In this document: piece after piece, positions 42,813-50,687 of the stretch | Numbering within the stretch: position 1 is the first letter of the stretch | Layout: each line of letters begins with the position of its first letter | Assembly (NCBI GenBank): GCA_017407755.1 | Contig: JAFQVY010000020.1 | Span: 1-64,000 of the forward strand | From: Clostridia bacterium | Lineage (GTDB): Bacteria > Bacillota > Clostridia > Oscillospirales > Acutalibacteraceae | Length of the DNA: 64,000 bases | Direction of reading: 5' to 3' | The notes under the pieces: model-generated | Database searches by the model: none | Told to the model about the DNA's origin: nothing | The model's input: the letters and a program-made list of their open reading frames with translations, nothing else | Program-made: the position numbers and the translations under genes

Positions 42813-43781
42813 ATGATAAATAAAAAAGTGTTTTCCATTATATCTTTAGTTCTTGCAAGCTTTATGATTCTTTCACTTGCCGCATGTAATAATAACGAGG
42901 GCGGCAGCACTGCTGACGAAAGCACAGTAGCCACAACTTTGGCAAACACAACTTCCGCTCAGACAACTGCTACAGAGGCATCTTCCTCAACTGCTCCCAG
43001 CTCTTCAACTGCTCCTACAACAAAAGCAACTGAGTCAGCAGACGGCGGTTCACAGGGTGGCGCTGTTACAGATGCTCCCGTAGCAATTAATCCCGAAGGC
43101 GAAGAAATCTTCGGTGCAGGCAGTAAGTCTCAGCCTTATCTCGAAACTCCCAGTGCCAATATGACCGTTACAACCGTAAAGGTTCCTGCGGGCAAGGCTC
43201 TTTATTATGACATTTACCGTGTAGGCGGCAAGTACCTTGCAATTTACGATGACGATGCTTACGTTATTTATGACGGCAACCGTTATGAATCCAGCGGCGG
43301 CAGTGTTGAGTTTGTAGTAGGCTCAGCTCTTGCAAGTGATGCAGTAAGCTTCCAGATTGGTAACGCAGGCACAACTGCAAAGAGCTTTGAAATCTGCTTC
43401 TTTGATTTGTACGGTACCTACGATAATCCCGAAATCATCGATAAAATGGGCGATAAGTGGTTTACAACTCAGCTTTATGACGGCGACGATACAGGCTATA
43501 CATATAAGTATACTGCCGAAAAGACAGGTACACTCCGCTTTTATGTAAAGAACAGTCTTGACGAATTCTTATTCTCAGCTACCCGCAATATGAACTCCGA
43601 CGGTATGCTTATTCCTGTGCAGAGCACATTTAACGACAACGTTAAGTCAGATTCAAACGGCAACTACATTGAGGTAGAGGTATTAAAGGGTGAAACCGTT
43701 ACCATTGCCGTTTCAGCGTATCCCATGGGTGCCTATTACCCCGCAGTAACTGTACAGTGGTATGGCGTTTATGCCAACTAA
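42813..43781 (+). CDS. Surface lipoprotein with Ser/Thr linker and paired beta domains
   Basis: 322 residues with AGGAGG upstream. Lipobox 'LAAC' (Cys near 25), a Ser/Thr-rich linker (30-85), and two beta domains: 'GAGSKSQPYLETPSANMTV' (about 100-205) and 'GTYDNPEIIDKMGDKWFTT' (about 210-320). Both follow the pattern G-(T/S)-x-x-x-P-x-x-(I/L), then Y-Y/Y-x-Y and 'T-G-T-L', seen in the N-terminal domains of the proteins at 43912 and 45894. It is the last gene of the 37698 operon. Function unknown. Confidence 0.78.
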   Translation: MINKKVFSIISLVLASFMILSLAACNNNEGGSTADESTVATTLANTTSAQTTATEASSSTAPSSSTAPTTKATESADGGSQGGAVTDAPVAINPEGEEIFGAGSKSQPYLETPSANMTVTTVKVPAGKALYYDIYRVGGKYLAIYDDDAYVIYDGNRYESSGGSVEFVVGSALASDAVSFQIGNAGTTAKSFEICFFDLYGTYDNPEIIDKMGDKWFTTQLYDGDDTGYTYKYTAEKTGTLRFYVKNSLDEFLFSATRNMNSDGMLIPVQSTFNDNVKSDSNGNYIEVEVLKGETVTIAVSAYPMGAYYPAVTVQWYGVYAN

Positions 43782-43825
43782 TTTATAAAAAAATTACATT
43801 TTTTAAAATTTTTTTGTAATTTTTG

Positions 43826-43854
43826 TTGCAATTCGTAAAAAAGTACAGTATAAT
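43826..43854 (+). promoter_or_regulatory. Promoter of the dockerin surface-protein gene
   Basis: TTGCAA (43826-43831), 17 bases, TATAAT (43849-43854), preceded by TTTTG. The same arrangement occurs at 45828-45856 ahead of the paralogous gene. Confidence 0.75.
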
Positions 43855-43911
43855 TACAATAATTTATTATTCGGCTAAGTGCCGTTAAAATTTAAAAAGG
43901 AGAGGATACCA

Positions 43912-45744
43912 ATGAAAAAAATCTTATCTATGGTTTTGTGCATATTGATGGTTGCATCCGTATTCGCAATTCCTGTATCAGTAAGTGCATCAACCGCTGA
44001 CGAAGCAGTGTTTGATCCCACTACTACAATGTACTACACAGTAGACTATGTACGTGCAGACGGCTCTATGAGCTGCTGGGACGATGCATACGTTTACGAG
44101 TGGACTCCTGCAGCAGACGGCACTCTCATTCTTGAGAATGACGACAGCTGTGACGACGCATGGGTTGTTGTTGGTTCTAATATCGACATGTCTGCAAGCA
44201 CAGCCCTTGAGCCCGAAATGACAAGTACTTCTGTAGAAGTTACAGCAGGCGTACCCTACACCATTTCTGTAATGACATGGTCTGAGGAATCAGGCGAAGT
44301 TGCTTTCTGGGCATTCTTTGAAGAGGGTTCTTCTGACTCTGCACTTGAGGGTGCCGGCACATACGAGAACCCCTACGTTATCGATAGCACAGTTACAGAG
44401 CTTCCTGCTATTGCAATGGGCGAAACAAATTACTATGTTATTTCTGCAGACCCCATCACAACATACAACCTTTCCGTTCGCGGCGGTTTTATGATGGATT
44501 CTTTCGACCTCTATGTTATTAACAACGATGCTACTGTTAGCTCTATGATGGGTCAGGCAGCTGTTGAAAACATTGCTCCCTACACTGCAACACAGAAGAT
44601 TGTTTTCTCTATTACTAACACAGCTCTCGGCGAGGGCGGCCCCTACACATTCGAGTTAATTGCTAACGAGGCAAGCACACTCGGTACTGCTGAGGACCCC
44701 GATACATTAGTTCTTGATACATTAACAACTGCTCCCATTACAAGCGTATATTACTATACATATACTGCAACTGAGGACGGCACACTTTCTGTTAACTTCC
44801 AGATTCTTCTTGACTATGTTTGCTCAATTTCCGGCGGCGAGGCAGAGGCTGTTTACGCTGACACAACTGAAGAGAACGCTCCCAACCCTGTAACTTATCC
44901 TGTAAAAGCAGGCGAAGAAATTACAGTTTGGGTTGCTAACTCAAACTGGGGTGCTGGTGACCTTTACTTCACAGCTACTTTAGTTACAGATGATGCATCC
45001 GGCGACGAGCCCATTATTCCTGATGAGCCTGTTGGTCCTGAGCACACATACTTTGTAGCAGGTGTAGAGGCACTCTGCGGCGTTAACTGGGATCCTTCTC
45101 AGAACCAGATGATGTACTTTGGCGACGGCACATGGGGCATCACATTTGATAATGTTCCTGCAGGCAACCACGAGTTTAAGGTTGTTGAAGACGGCGCATG
45201 GGGCAACCCCGACTTTAACCTTGAGGGTAATGCAAACAGCGCAGGTAACGCTGTTGTAACAGTTGAGGTTGACGGTTCTACTGTTGTTCTTAGCTTTGAC
45301 GGTGAAAAGGCTATTATTGAGGGCGTATATGCTCCCGAGCTTCCTCCCGTTGATGATCCCGATGAGCCTGAAGAGCCTGCAACAGACGATCAGCCTGCAA
45401 CAGACGACCAGCCTGCAACAGACGATCAGCCTGCAACAGATGATCAGCCCGCTACAGACGACCAGCCTGCTACAGACGATCAGCCTGCAACAGACGATCA
45501 GCCTGCAACAGATGATCAGCCTGCAACAGACGACCAGCCTGCAACAGACGACGAGTTTGAGCTTGGCGACGTAAACCGTGACGGTAAGCTCAGCATTCAG
45601 GATGCTACACTTATCCAGAAGCACCTTGCAAAGCTTGAGACACTTGACGAAAAGCAGCTCGGACTTGCTGACTACAATGGTGACGGCAAGATAAGCATTC
45701 AGGATGCAACAACAATCCAGAAGAAGCTTGCTCATTTGATTTAA
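43912..45744 (+). CDS. Dockerin-bearing surface protein with X25-like starch-binding-type module
   Basis: 610 residues from ATG 43912 after AAGGAGAGG. Signal peptide 1-27. Three N-terminal beta domains (about 32-150, 155-260, 265-365), whose layout is repeated in the 45894 protein. A beta module 'HTYFVAGVEALCGVNWDPSQ' to 'VVLSFDGEKAII' (about 385-480) resembles the X25 module of starch enzymes and the third domain of the protein at 1-1093. A linker of nine ATDDQP units follows (489-542). The type I dockerin ends the protein: 'GDVNRDGKLSIQDATLIQK' and 'DYNGDGKISIQDATTIQKK', both with classic Ca-loop Asp/Asn. No catalytic domain is seen, so it is a non-enzymatic binding protein for a cohesin scaffold, comparable in concept to Sas proteins of R. 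bromii. Confidence 0.88.
   Translation: MKKILSMVLCILMVASVFAIPVSVSASTADEAVFDPTTTMYYTVDYVRADGSMSCWDDAYVYEWTPAADGTLILENDDSCDDAWVVVGSNIDMSASTALEPEMTSTSVEVTAGVPYTISVMTWSEESGEVAFWAFFEEGSSDSALEGAGTYENPYVIDSTVTELPAIAMGETNYYVISADPITTYNLSVRGGFMMDSFDLYVINNDATVSSMMGQAAVENIAPYTATQKIVFSITNTALGEGGPYTFELIANEASTLGTAEDPDTLVLDTLTTAPITSVYYYTYTATEDGTLSVNFQILLDYVCSISGGEAEAVYADTTEENAPNPVTYPVKAGEEITVWVANSNWGAGDLYFTATLVTDDASGDEPIIPDEPVGPEHTYFVAGVEALCGVNWDPSQNQMMYFGDGTWGITFDNVPAGNHEFKVVEDGAWGNPDFNLEGNANSAGNAVVTVEVDGSTVVLSFDGEKAIIEGVYAPELPPVDDPDEPEEPATDDQPATDDQPATDDQPATDDQPATDDQPATDDQPATDDQPATDDQPATDDQPATDDEFELGDVNRDGKLSIQDATLIQKHLAKLETLDEKQLGLADYNGDGKISIQDATTIQKKLAHLI
45379..45552 (+). repeat. 18-bp tandem repeats encoding ATDDQP
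   Basis: Nine full 18-bp units and a partial tenth (GCAACAGACGATCAGCCT with a few third-base changes) code for the linker before the dockerin. Low divergence suggests recent expansion and copy-number change by slippage. Confidence 0.95.
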
Positions 45745-45763
45745 AAACATTTAGTTATTTCGG

Positions 45764-45795
45764 ACACCGTGTTTAATACACGGTGTTCTTTTTTT
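45764..45795 (+). terminator. Terminator of the dockerin gene
   Basis: ACACCGTGT (45764-45772) and ACACGGTGT (45778-45786) pair around a five-base loop, followed by TCTTTTTTT. Confidence 0.9.
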
Positions 45796-45827
45796 ATAAA
45801 AAATTAGCAAAAATTATAATTATTTTG

Positions 45828-45856
45828 TTGCAATATATAGTAAAGTAAAGTATAAT
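45828..45856 (+). promoter_or_regulatory. Promoter of the paralogous surface-protein gene
   Basis: TTGCAA (45828-45833), 17 bases, TATAAT (45851-45856), preceded by the same TTTTG as the promoter at 43826. Confidence 0.75.
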
Positions 45857-45893
45857 TAATTTGTTATATTATTTCTAAATCAAGGAGGATATT

Positions 45894-48242
45894 ATGAAGA
45901 AATCAATATTTGCGGCTTTAAGCCTTCTTCTGTGTGTTGCTCTGCTTGCAATGCCTATAGTTGTAAGTGCTTCCACCGCCGAAGAAAAAGTTTTCGACCC
46001 CATCAGCACAATGTGGTATTCTGTTGACTTTGTCCGCACAAGTGCCGCCAAAGCAGCTGATGACGCTTATGTTTATACTTGGACCCCCGATGCCGACGGT
46101 ATACTCACTTTTGAGCCTGATACCGCTTGCAAGGATACTTTGGTTTCTGTTGTAAATAAAAGCGACAGTTCCGACAAGGGCATCACTTTTAAATACTATC
46201 CCGCAGGTGGCTTTAGCTCTAAGGATAGCGTGGCATATAGCGTTGACGGCGGCGACAAGTATGAAATTTCTGTTATGACATGCTCTGAAAAATCAGGTAC
46301 AGTAACATTTTTTGCTTATTATGCCGCTACATCTGACTCCGGTCTTCAGGGCTCAGGTACAAATTCCGACCCCTATATTGTAGACGACAAGGTTAAGACA
46401 CTTCCTGCAATGGCTAAGGGTGAGACTGTTTACTTCCTTTTAGCTGCCGATAAGACCCTTAAGTACGACCTTAAGGTTAACGGTTCAAGCACAAAGGCAA
46501 CCTTTGATTTGTATGTTGAAAACAATAAGGCTACCGTAAACTCAGCCAATGGTTCTGCAGGTGTTAACACAATTACGCCCTTTGCAGCCTCCGGCTACAT
46601 TATGTTCTCAATTAAAAACACCGGTACTGTTGCAGGCGGATATACATATTCTCTCAAAACTGCCGCTAATACCAACACAAAGGGTACTTTAGATGACCCT
46701 GCAACCTTAGTGCTCGATAGCCTCACAACCGCTAACATTTCTTCAATATGCTATTACTATGCATATACCGCAACAGAAGACGGTACTCTTTCTGTTGACG
46801 TTAAGACTGACAGCAACTGGGTTTGCTCAATTTCCGGCGGCGAAGCTGAGTCTGCTTACCGCAGTGCCTCCGACAAACCTTTTGTAAATCCTGTTGAGTA
46901 TCCTGTAGCAAAGGGCGACGAAATTTCCCTTTGGGTGGCTACTGAGGAATTCGGCGCAGGCACAGTTTCCTTTGTTGCAACTCTTAAAACAGAAGAGGAA
47001 ACCACCGCTTCAGAGCCTGAAGAAATTACCACAGTTGCTACTGAGCCTGAGATAATCACCACAGCTGCAACAGACCCTGAGGAAATCACCACAGCTACAA
47101 CTGACCCCGAAGAGATTACAACAGCTACCACAGAGCCTGAAGAGATTATAACTACTTCAACTAACCCCGAAGTAATTACAACAACAGTTACCGAGCCCGA
47201 ACCTTCTGAAACTTCCGCAATTACAGAACCCTCTGAAGTTACAACTGCTCCTTTGGGCGATGAAGACGGTATGTTTGCAGATATTACCGAAGAATACTGC
47301 TTAAGCTCACAAACTTTGGCACTTGGCGAAAATCAGATTACAGTCAGCCAGGTTTATCCCTATACACTTTTTGAGTTTACTCCCGAAGAGTTTGCAAAGT
47401 ATAAATTCACTTCCTCTGACCCCAATGCTTTAGTTGGTGCTTATGTAGGTACAGTTAACTACATTCCTGCTACTGCCGCAGGCACATCAAACGAGTTTAC
47501 CATTGAGTTTACCTCAGGTATGGATATTATTGTTGTCGTAGGCGGCACAAGCTCCTGCACACTCACAGTTGAAAAGGCAGGAGATGTGGTTATCAAAGAA
47601 GAAGACCCTTGGACAGAATACGAAAATAAGGTTCAGGTTACTGCAATCGAAACTGATGTTAACATCAAAAACCTTAAGAACGTCATGATTTATGACAAAG
47701 AGGTTAACTCAGCAGTGCTTGGCAAAGACGGCTATTATCACCTCAATAGCGAGCAGGGCGAAATCCTTTATGTTAACCTTAACAGTAAGACAATGTCCTT
47801 TGTAAGTATCGTAGATAACGGCAAGCTCGCTGCAGTATTTTATGACGAAGACGGCAACGTTGTTGAGAAAATTAACTTTACAAATGCCGTGCTTGAGTAT
47901 ATTAACAATGCTGACCAGATTGTAGACGGCGAAGATGTTTTCTACTTCTATCCTTTAACTGCCGACCTTATTGAGATGTATCAGGTAGTTGGTGCTGCCA
48001 ACGATTGGTACGGCCGTACCGGCTGGGTAGGCGGTACTGAAGATGACGCTTGGATGTTCGCTTGCTTCTATGAAGAAGGTGTTACATCCGGTGGCTTAAT
48101 CATTCCTGAGGCACCCATTGCTCCCGGCAATCCCTCAACGGTTCCCACAGGCAGAAGCTTTGTTGCAGTTTATGTTGCTGCTGCTCTTATGATTGCATCA
48201 GCCGCTGTGATTGTTTTCACAAGAAAAAAGATTTCTGAATAA
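45894..48242 (+). CDS. Membrane-anchored surface protein, paralogue of the dockerin protein, with the shared module
   Basis: 782 residues with AAGGAGG upstream. Signal peptide 1-25. Residues 30-365 follow the 43912 protein domain for domain ('FDPISTMWYSVDFVR', 'GTNSDPYIVDDKVKTLPAM', 'GTLDDPATLVLDSLTTA'). A Thr/Glu/Pro linker of ~80 residues with 10-residue repeats (EEITTATTDP) comes next, then a beta domain (about 455-560), 'DPWTEYENKVQV', and the shared module (about 612-728, from 'DGYYHLNSEQGE' to 'AWMFACFYEE'). The C-terminus has a Pro-rich spacer, 'VPTGRS', a membrane segment (about 755-775) and 'RKK'. It looks like a sorting-type or plain membrane anchor; VPTG is not a standard LPXTG motif. 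Confidence 0.83.
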   Translation: MKKSIFAALSLLLCVALLAMPIVVSASTAEEKVFDPISTMWYSVDFVRTSAAKAADDAYVYTWTPDADGILTFEPDTACKDTLVSVVNKSDSSDKGITFKYYPAGGFSSKDSVAYSVDGGDKYEISVMTCSEKSGTVTFFAYYAATSDSGLQGSGTNSDPYIVDDKVKTLPAMAKGETVYFLLAADKTLKYDLKVNGSSTKATFDLYVENNKATVNSANGSAGVNTITPFAASGYIMFSIKNTGTVAGGYTYSLKTAANTNTKGTLDDPATLVLDSLTTANISSICYYYAYTATEDGTLSVDVKTDSNWVCSISGGEAESAYRSASDKPFVNPVEYPVAKGDEISLWVATEEFGAGTVSFVATLKTEEETTASEPEEITTVATEPEIITTAATDPEEITTATTDPEEITTATTEPEEIITTSTNPEVITTTVTEPEPSETSAITEPSEVTTAPLGDEDGMFADITEEYCLSSQTLALGENQITVSQVYPYTLFEFTPEEFAKYKFTSSDPNALVGAYVGTVNYIPATAAGTSNEFTIEFTSGMDIIVVVGGTSSCTLTVEKAGDVVIKEEDPWTEYENKVQVTAIETDVNIKNLKNVMIYDKEVNSAVLGKDGYYHLNSEQGEILYVNLNSKTMSFVSIVDNGKLAAVFYDEDGNVVEKINFTNAVLEYINNADQIVDGEDVFYFYPLTADLIEMYQVVGAANDWYGRTGWVGGTEDDAWMFACFYEEGVTSGGLIIPEAPIAPGNPSTVPTGRSFVAVYVAAALMIASAAVIVFTRKKISE
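47020..47200 (+). repeat. 30-bp tandem repeats in a Thr/Glu linker
   Basis: About six diverged 30-bp units encode EEITTATTDP-like decapeptides in the 45894 protein. Confidence 0.75.
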
Positions 48243-48249
48243 AACTTAA

Positions 48250-48285
48250 AGGCACTGAGCTTTTGCTCAGTGCCTTCTTTTAGTT
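48250..48285. terminator. Terminator between convergent genes
   Basis: AAGGCACTGAGC (48250-48261) and GCTCAGTGCCTT (48266-48277) pair perfectly around TTTT, followed by CTTTTAGTTTTT. The minus-strand gene ends at its 3' edge, where the tail is weaker. Confidence 0.88.
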
Positions 48286-49734
48286 TTTGATGTTTTCAAT
48301 TGCTTCTTTTAAATCCTCATATTCAAGAGAACTGAAGAAGATTTCCGTTATAACGCCTTCATGGTCTAAAACTACGGTGTAGGGGTAAGTGCCTCTGCCA
48401 CCTAAAGTTGTGTAGTATCCTGCATTTTCCGTGTCACAGGCAAATATAAGGTCGCTGTTGGGGTAATGCTCCTTAATATAAGCAGGAGCAGTTTCCTTTA
48501 ACATTTCAGAGTGTATTGCAATAACCGCTACGTTTTCCTTGTATTCATTTGCAATCTGCTCAAAATAAGGAAGCTCATTTACACAGGGTGTACACCAAGT
48601 ACCCCAGAAATTAATAACGGTGATTTTGCCTGTTTCAATGGGATTTATGGTGTTTTGGGTTATTTCTTCACCCGTTGCAATGTTAAGGTCTTCGCCAAAA
48701 CATTTGTCGCCAACCTGATTGCCGTAGGAGGTTTCCTGCATTGGTAACTGCTGTGAAGCATCGGGAATATTCCAGTAGTAAATTATCGCACCAACAAGAA
48801 TACCCAAAAGCACAACTGCCGAAATAATTCTTGTTATTTTCCTTGCTTTGATGTTGCCCTTAAGGTCATCAGCAGGGATTTTTTTTGTGCCCTTAAAGCT
48901 TATGGCTCCTGTGGGGCAAACTCCTGCACATTCGCCACAGCTTATACATTCAGCGTCTCCAACCTTTTTTATGTCCATCTTACATTTGCTTATGCATTTG
49001 TTACAACCAATGCATTTCTGTGTATCAAGCTTAATTCCGAAAAATGAGATTTTATTGAATAACCCGTATAAAGCACCTAAGGGACAAATAAACCTGCAAA
49101 ACATTCTGAAAATAAAGATTGACGCCACTACGATTGTTACAAGCAACAAGAATTTCCAAGTGAAAAGCGGCCCAAGCATCGAAAAATAGCTTTCGTTTAC
49201 CTTATTTGAAAGAAGTCCTAAACCGCCTTCAAGGGTTCCGGCGGGGCAGATGTACTTGCAAAAAGCAGGTAGAGGAGTGTCACGAAAAGCGTAGGTAATT
49301 GGAACAATCAACACAAAGAAAACAAGCACAACATACTTGAAGAACGATAAAATCCTTGTGAAAACGCTCTTTTTAACCTTTGGCGTTTTTATCTTATACA
49401 AAAGCTCCTGAATAAGTCCGAAGGGGCAAAGCCAACCACAGATTGTTCTTCCTAAAAGTATACCGAAAAGTGCCAAAATACCGCAAACGTAAAAGATTGT
49501 GCTTTTGCCTGCACTAAAGCTTCCTTGAAGCGACCCTAAAGGGCACGCTCCCACTGCGCCGGGGCAGGAGTAACAGTTAAGTCCGGGCACACACATAGCC
49601 TTGGTCTGACCTTGATAAATGTTGCCGGTTACAAACCCCTTTATGTTGGCATTAAAAAGCAGTGCCGCATAAAGCTGAACAAGTTTTCTCTTACTGGGTT
49701 TTAAGGCGGCTAATTTCTTAAAAAACTTTTTCAT
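48280..49734 (-). CDS. NapH-like membrane polyferredoxin fused to a TlpA-type thioredoxin
   Basis: 484 residues; RBS AGAGGTG. The N-terminal two thirds resemble NapH/CcoG membrane ferredoxins, with about five to six membrane segments, Cys-rich loops ('CGWLCPFGLIQ', 'CKYICPAGTLEG', 'CRFICPLGALYG') and two 4Fe-4S motifs ('CIGCNKCISKCK' and 'CISCGECAGVCP', near 240-275). After one more membrane segment (about 300-320) is an extracytoplasmic TlpA thioredoxin domain with 'WCTPC' (C381, C384) and cis-Pro in 'TYPYTVV'. This gives a direct path from cytoplasmic electrons through clusters to a surface thioredoxin. It is preceded by the CXXC-tailed membrane protein 10 bases upstream. Confidence 0.88.
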   Translation of the reverse strand: MKKFFKKLAALKPSKRKLVQLYAALLFNANIKGFVTGNIYQGQTKAMCVPGLNCYSCPGAVGACPLGSLQGSFSAGKSTIFYVCGILALFGILLGRTICGWLCPFGLIQELLYKIKTPKVKKSVFTRILSFFKYVVLVFFVLIVPITYAFRDTPLPAFCKYICPAGTLEGGLGLLSNKVNESYFSMLGPLFTWKFLLLVTIVVASIFIFRMFCRFICPLGALYGLFNKISFFGIKLDTQKCIGCNKCISKCKMDIKKVGDAECISCGECAGVCPTGAISFKGTKKIPADDLKGNIKARKITRIISAVVLLGILVGAIIYYWNIPDASQQLPMQETSYGNQVGDKCFGEDLNIATGEEITQNTINPIETGKITVINFWGTWCTPCVNELPYFEQIANEYKENVAVIAIHSEMLKETAPAYIKEHYPNSDLIFACDTENAGYYTTLGGRGTYPYTVVLDHEGVITEIFFSSLEYEDLKEAIENIKN

Positions 49735-49744
49735 AATAGCACCT

Positions 49745-50485
49745 CTATCCCAAACCTATGCATTCGGTGCAGATGTTTACGGCTTTTGTCAGTACATCGT
49801 AAACTCCGCCTGTTGCCAAGCCTAAAACAAGCATTAATATTGCCGCCAAAAAAATTATGCATCTGATAACCAAAAGCTTTTTGTCTGCCTTTAAAGGTTC
49901 TGTTTTTAAAGAGGGAAGCTTTATGAGGATATCTGTTTCTGCTTTATAGCTTTTATCTTTGAAGCTTTCGCAAATATCTGTAGTTATGAATACAGCCAGA
50001 AGACAGGGCAAAAGCACATACATTGCATTTATTACAGAAGCATTTATGTCTTTGGTGTAGTTATTGCCGTTTAACCCGTAAATAAGAAACGCCACAATGG
50101 AAACAGCAATTACTAAAGCCTCAAGAATTTGTATGAGCTTTCGGTTTTTCTGTTGCTTTTTCAAAAAAACCTTGTTGTTTTCCGTCAAAGCACTTAAGTC
50201 TTTCCTTTGGTTTAAAAGCTCAAGCTTGAATTTAGGGCTGATTTTAGTTTTGCTTTTTTCATTTACTAAGGGCAAAAACAGGCTTATAGCCGAAAGCCCT
50301 GCACCTATATAAACAGGCACGGCGATGCTTTTAAATGTATCTGCCACAATTTGCCGCGAGTATTCGCCTTCAATAAAATAAATGCACAACACACCGTAAA
50401 TCAGGCAAAGTCCTGCACAGATAATAGAGAGGCTGAGGATAATTTTAAAGCATAGCCACAGAATATTTAAATGTTTTTCTTTCAT
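49745..50485 (-). CDS. Membrane protein with C-terminal CXXC tail (CD1871A-like)
   Basis: 246 residues from ATG 50485 (GGGGGTG upstream; the open frame reaches further without a good site). Six to seven hydrophobic segments in two groups, with charged central stretches. The last ~45 residues, 'CIIFLAAILMLVLGLATGG' then 'AVNICTECIGLG', match the small CD1871A-type CXXC proteins often encoded next to polyferredoxin-thioredoxin genes; here this tail is fused to a larger membrane protein. Two Cys in C-T-E-C could carry electrons or a disulphide. Co-transcribed with the gene above. Its detailed role is unknown. Confidence 0.75.
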   Translation of the reverse strand: MKEKHLNILWLCFKIILSLSIICAGLCLIYGVLCIYFIEGEYSRQIVADTFKSIAVPVYIGAGLSAISLFLPLVNEKSKTKISPKFKLELLNQRKDLSALTENNKVFLKKQQKNRKLIQILEALVIAVSIVAFLIYGLNGNNYTKDINASVINAMYVLLPCLLAVFITTDICESFKDKSYKAETDILIKLPSLKTEPLKADKKLLVIRCIIFLAAILMLVLGLATGGVYDVLTKAVNICTECIGLG

Positions 50486-50513
50486 ACTACACCCCCAAAA
50501 AGGTTTATAATTC

Positions 50514-50542
50514 ATTATAACATCTGTAAATAGAAAAGTAAA
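50514..50542 (-). promoter_or_regulatory. Promoter of the redox gene pair
   Basis: On the minus strand TTTACT (50542-50537), 17 bases, TATAAT (50519-50514). Confidence 0.6.
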
Positions 50543-50595
50543 TCCGATAAATTTCAAAAAAATGTGCAAAATTTATAAAAATTATTAAAAATTAC

Positions 50596-50624
50596 TTGTT
50601 AATTGATGTGAAATGAGGTAAAAT
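50596..50624 (+). promoter_or_regulatory. Promoter of the subtilase-opp region
   Basis: TTGTTA (50596-50601), 17 bases, TAAAAT (50619-50624). A leader of about 57 bases precedes ATG 50688 with AAAGGGAG. Confidence 0.65.
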
Positions 50625-50687
50625 GTAGACGTATATCTATGTCTTGAAGTATTTATATACGATTTAATGTAAAGGGAGTTTTACATA

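Noticed and set aside
45379..45552. Possible CRISPR array
   Set aside because: The 18-bp units are contiguous, in frame and code for ATDDQP, with no spacers.
44980..45750. 256-residue minus-strand ORF rich in Cys, Arg and Leu
   Set aside because: It lies opposite the dockerin gene and its repeat linker, and its composition comes from the antisense of that repeat. It has no ribosome-binding site or similarity I recognise.
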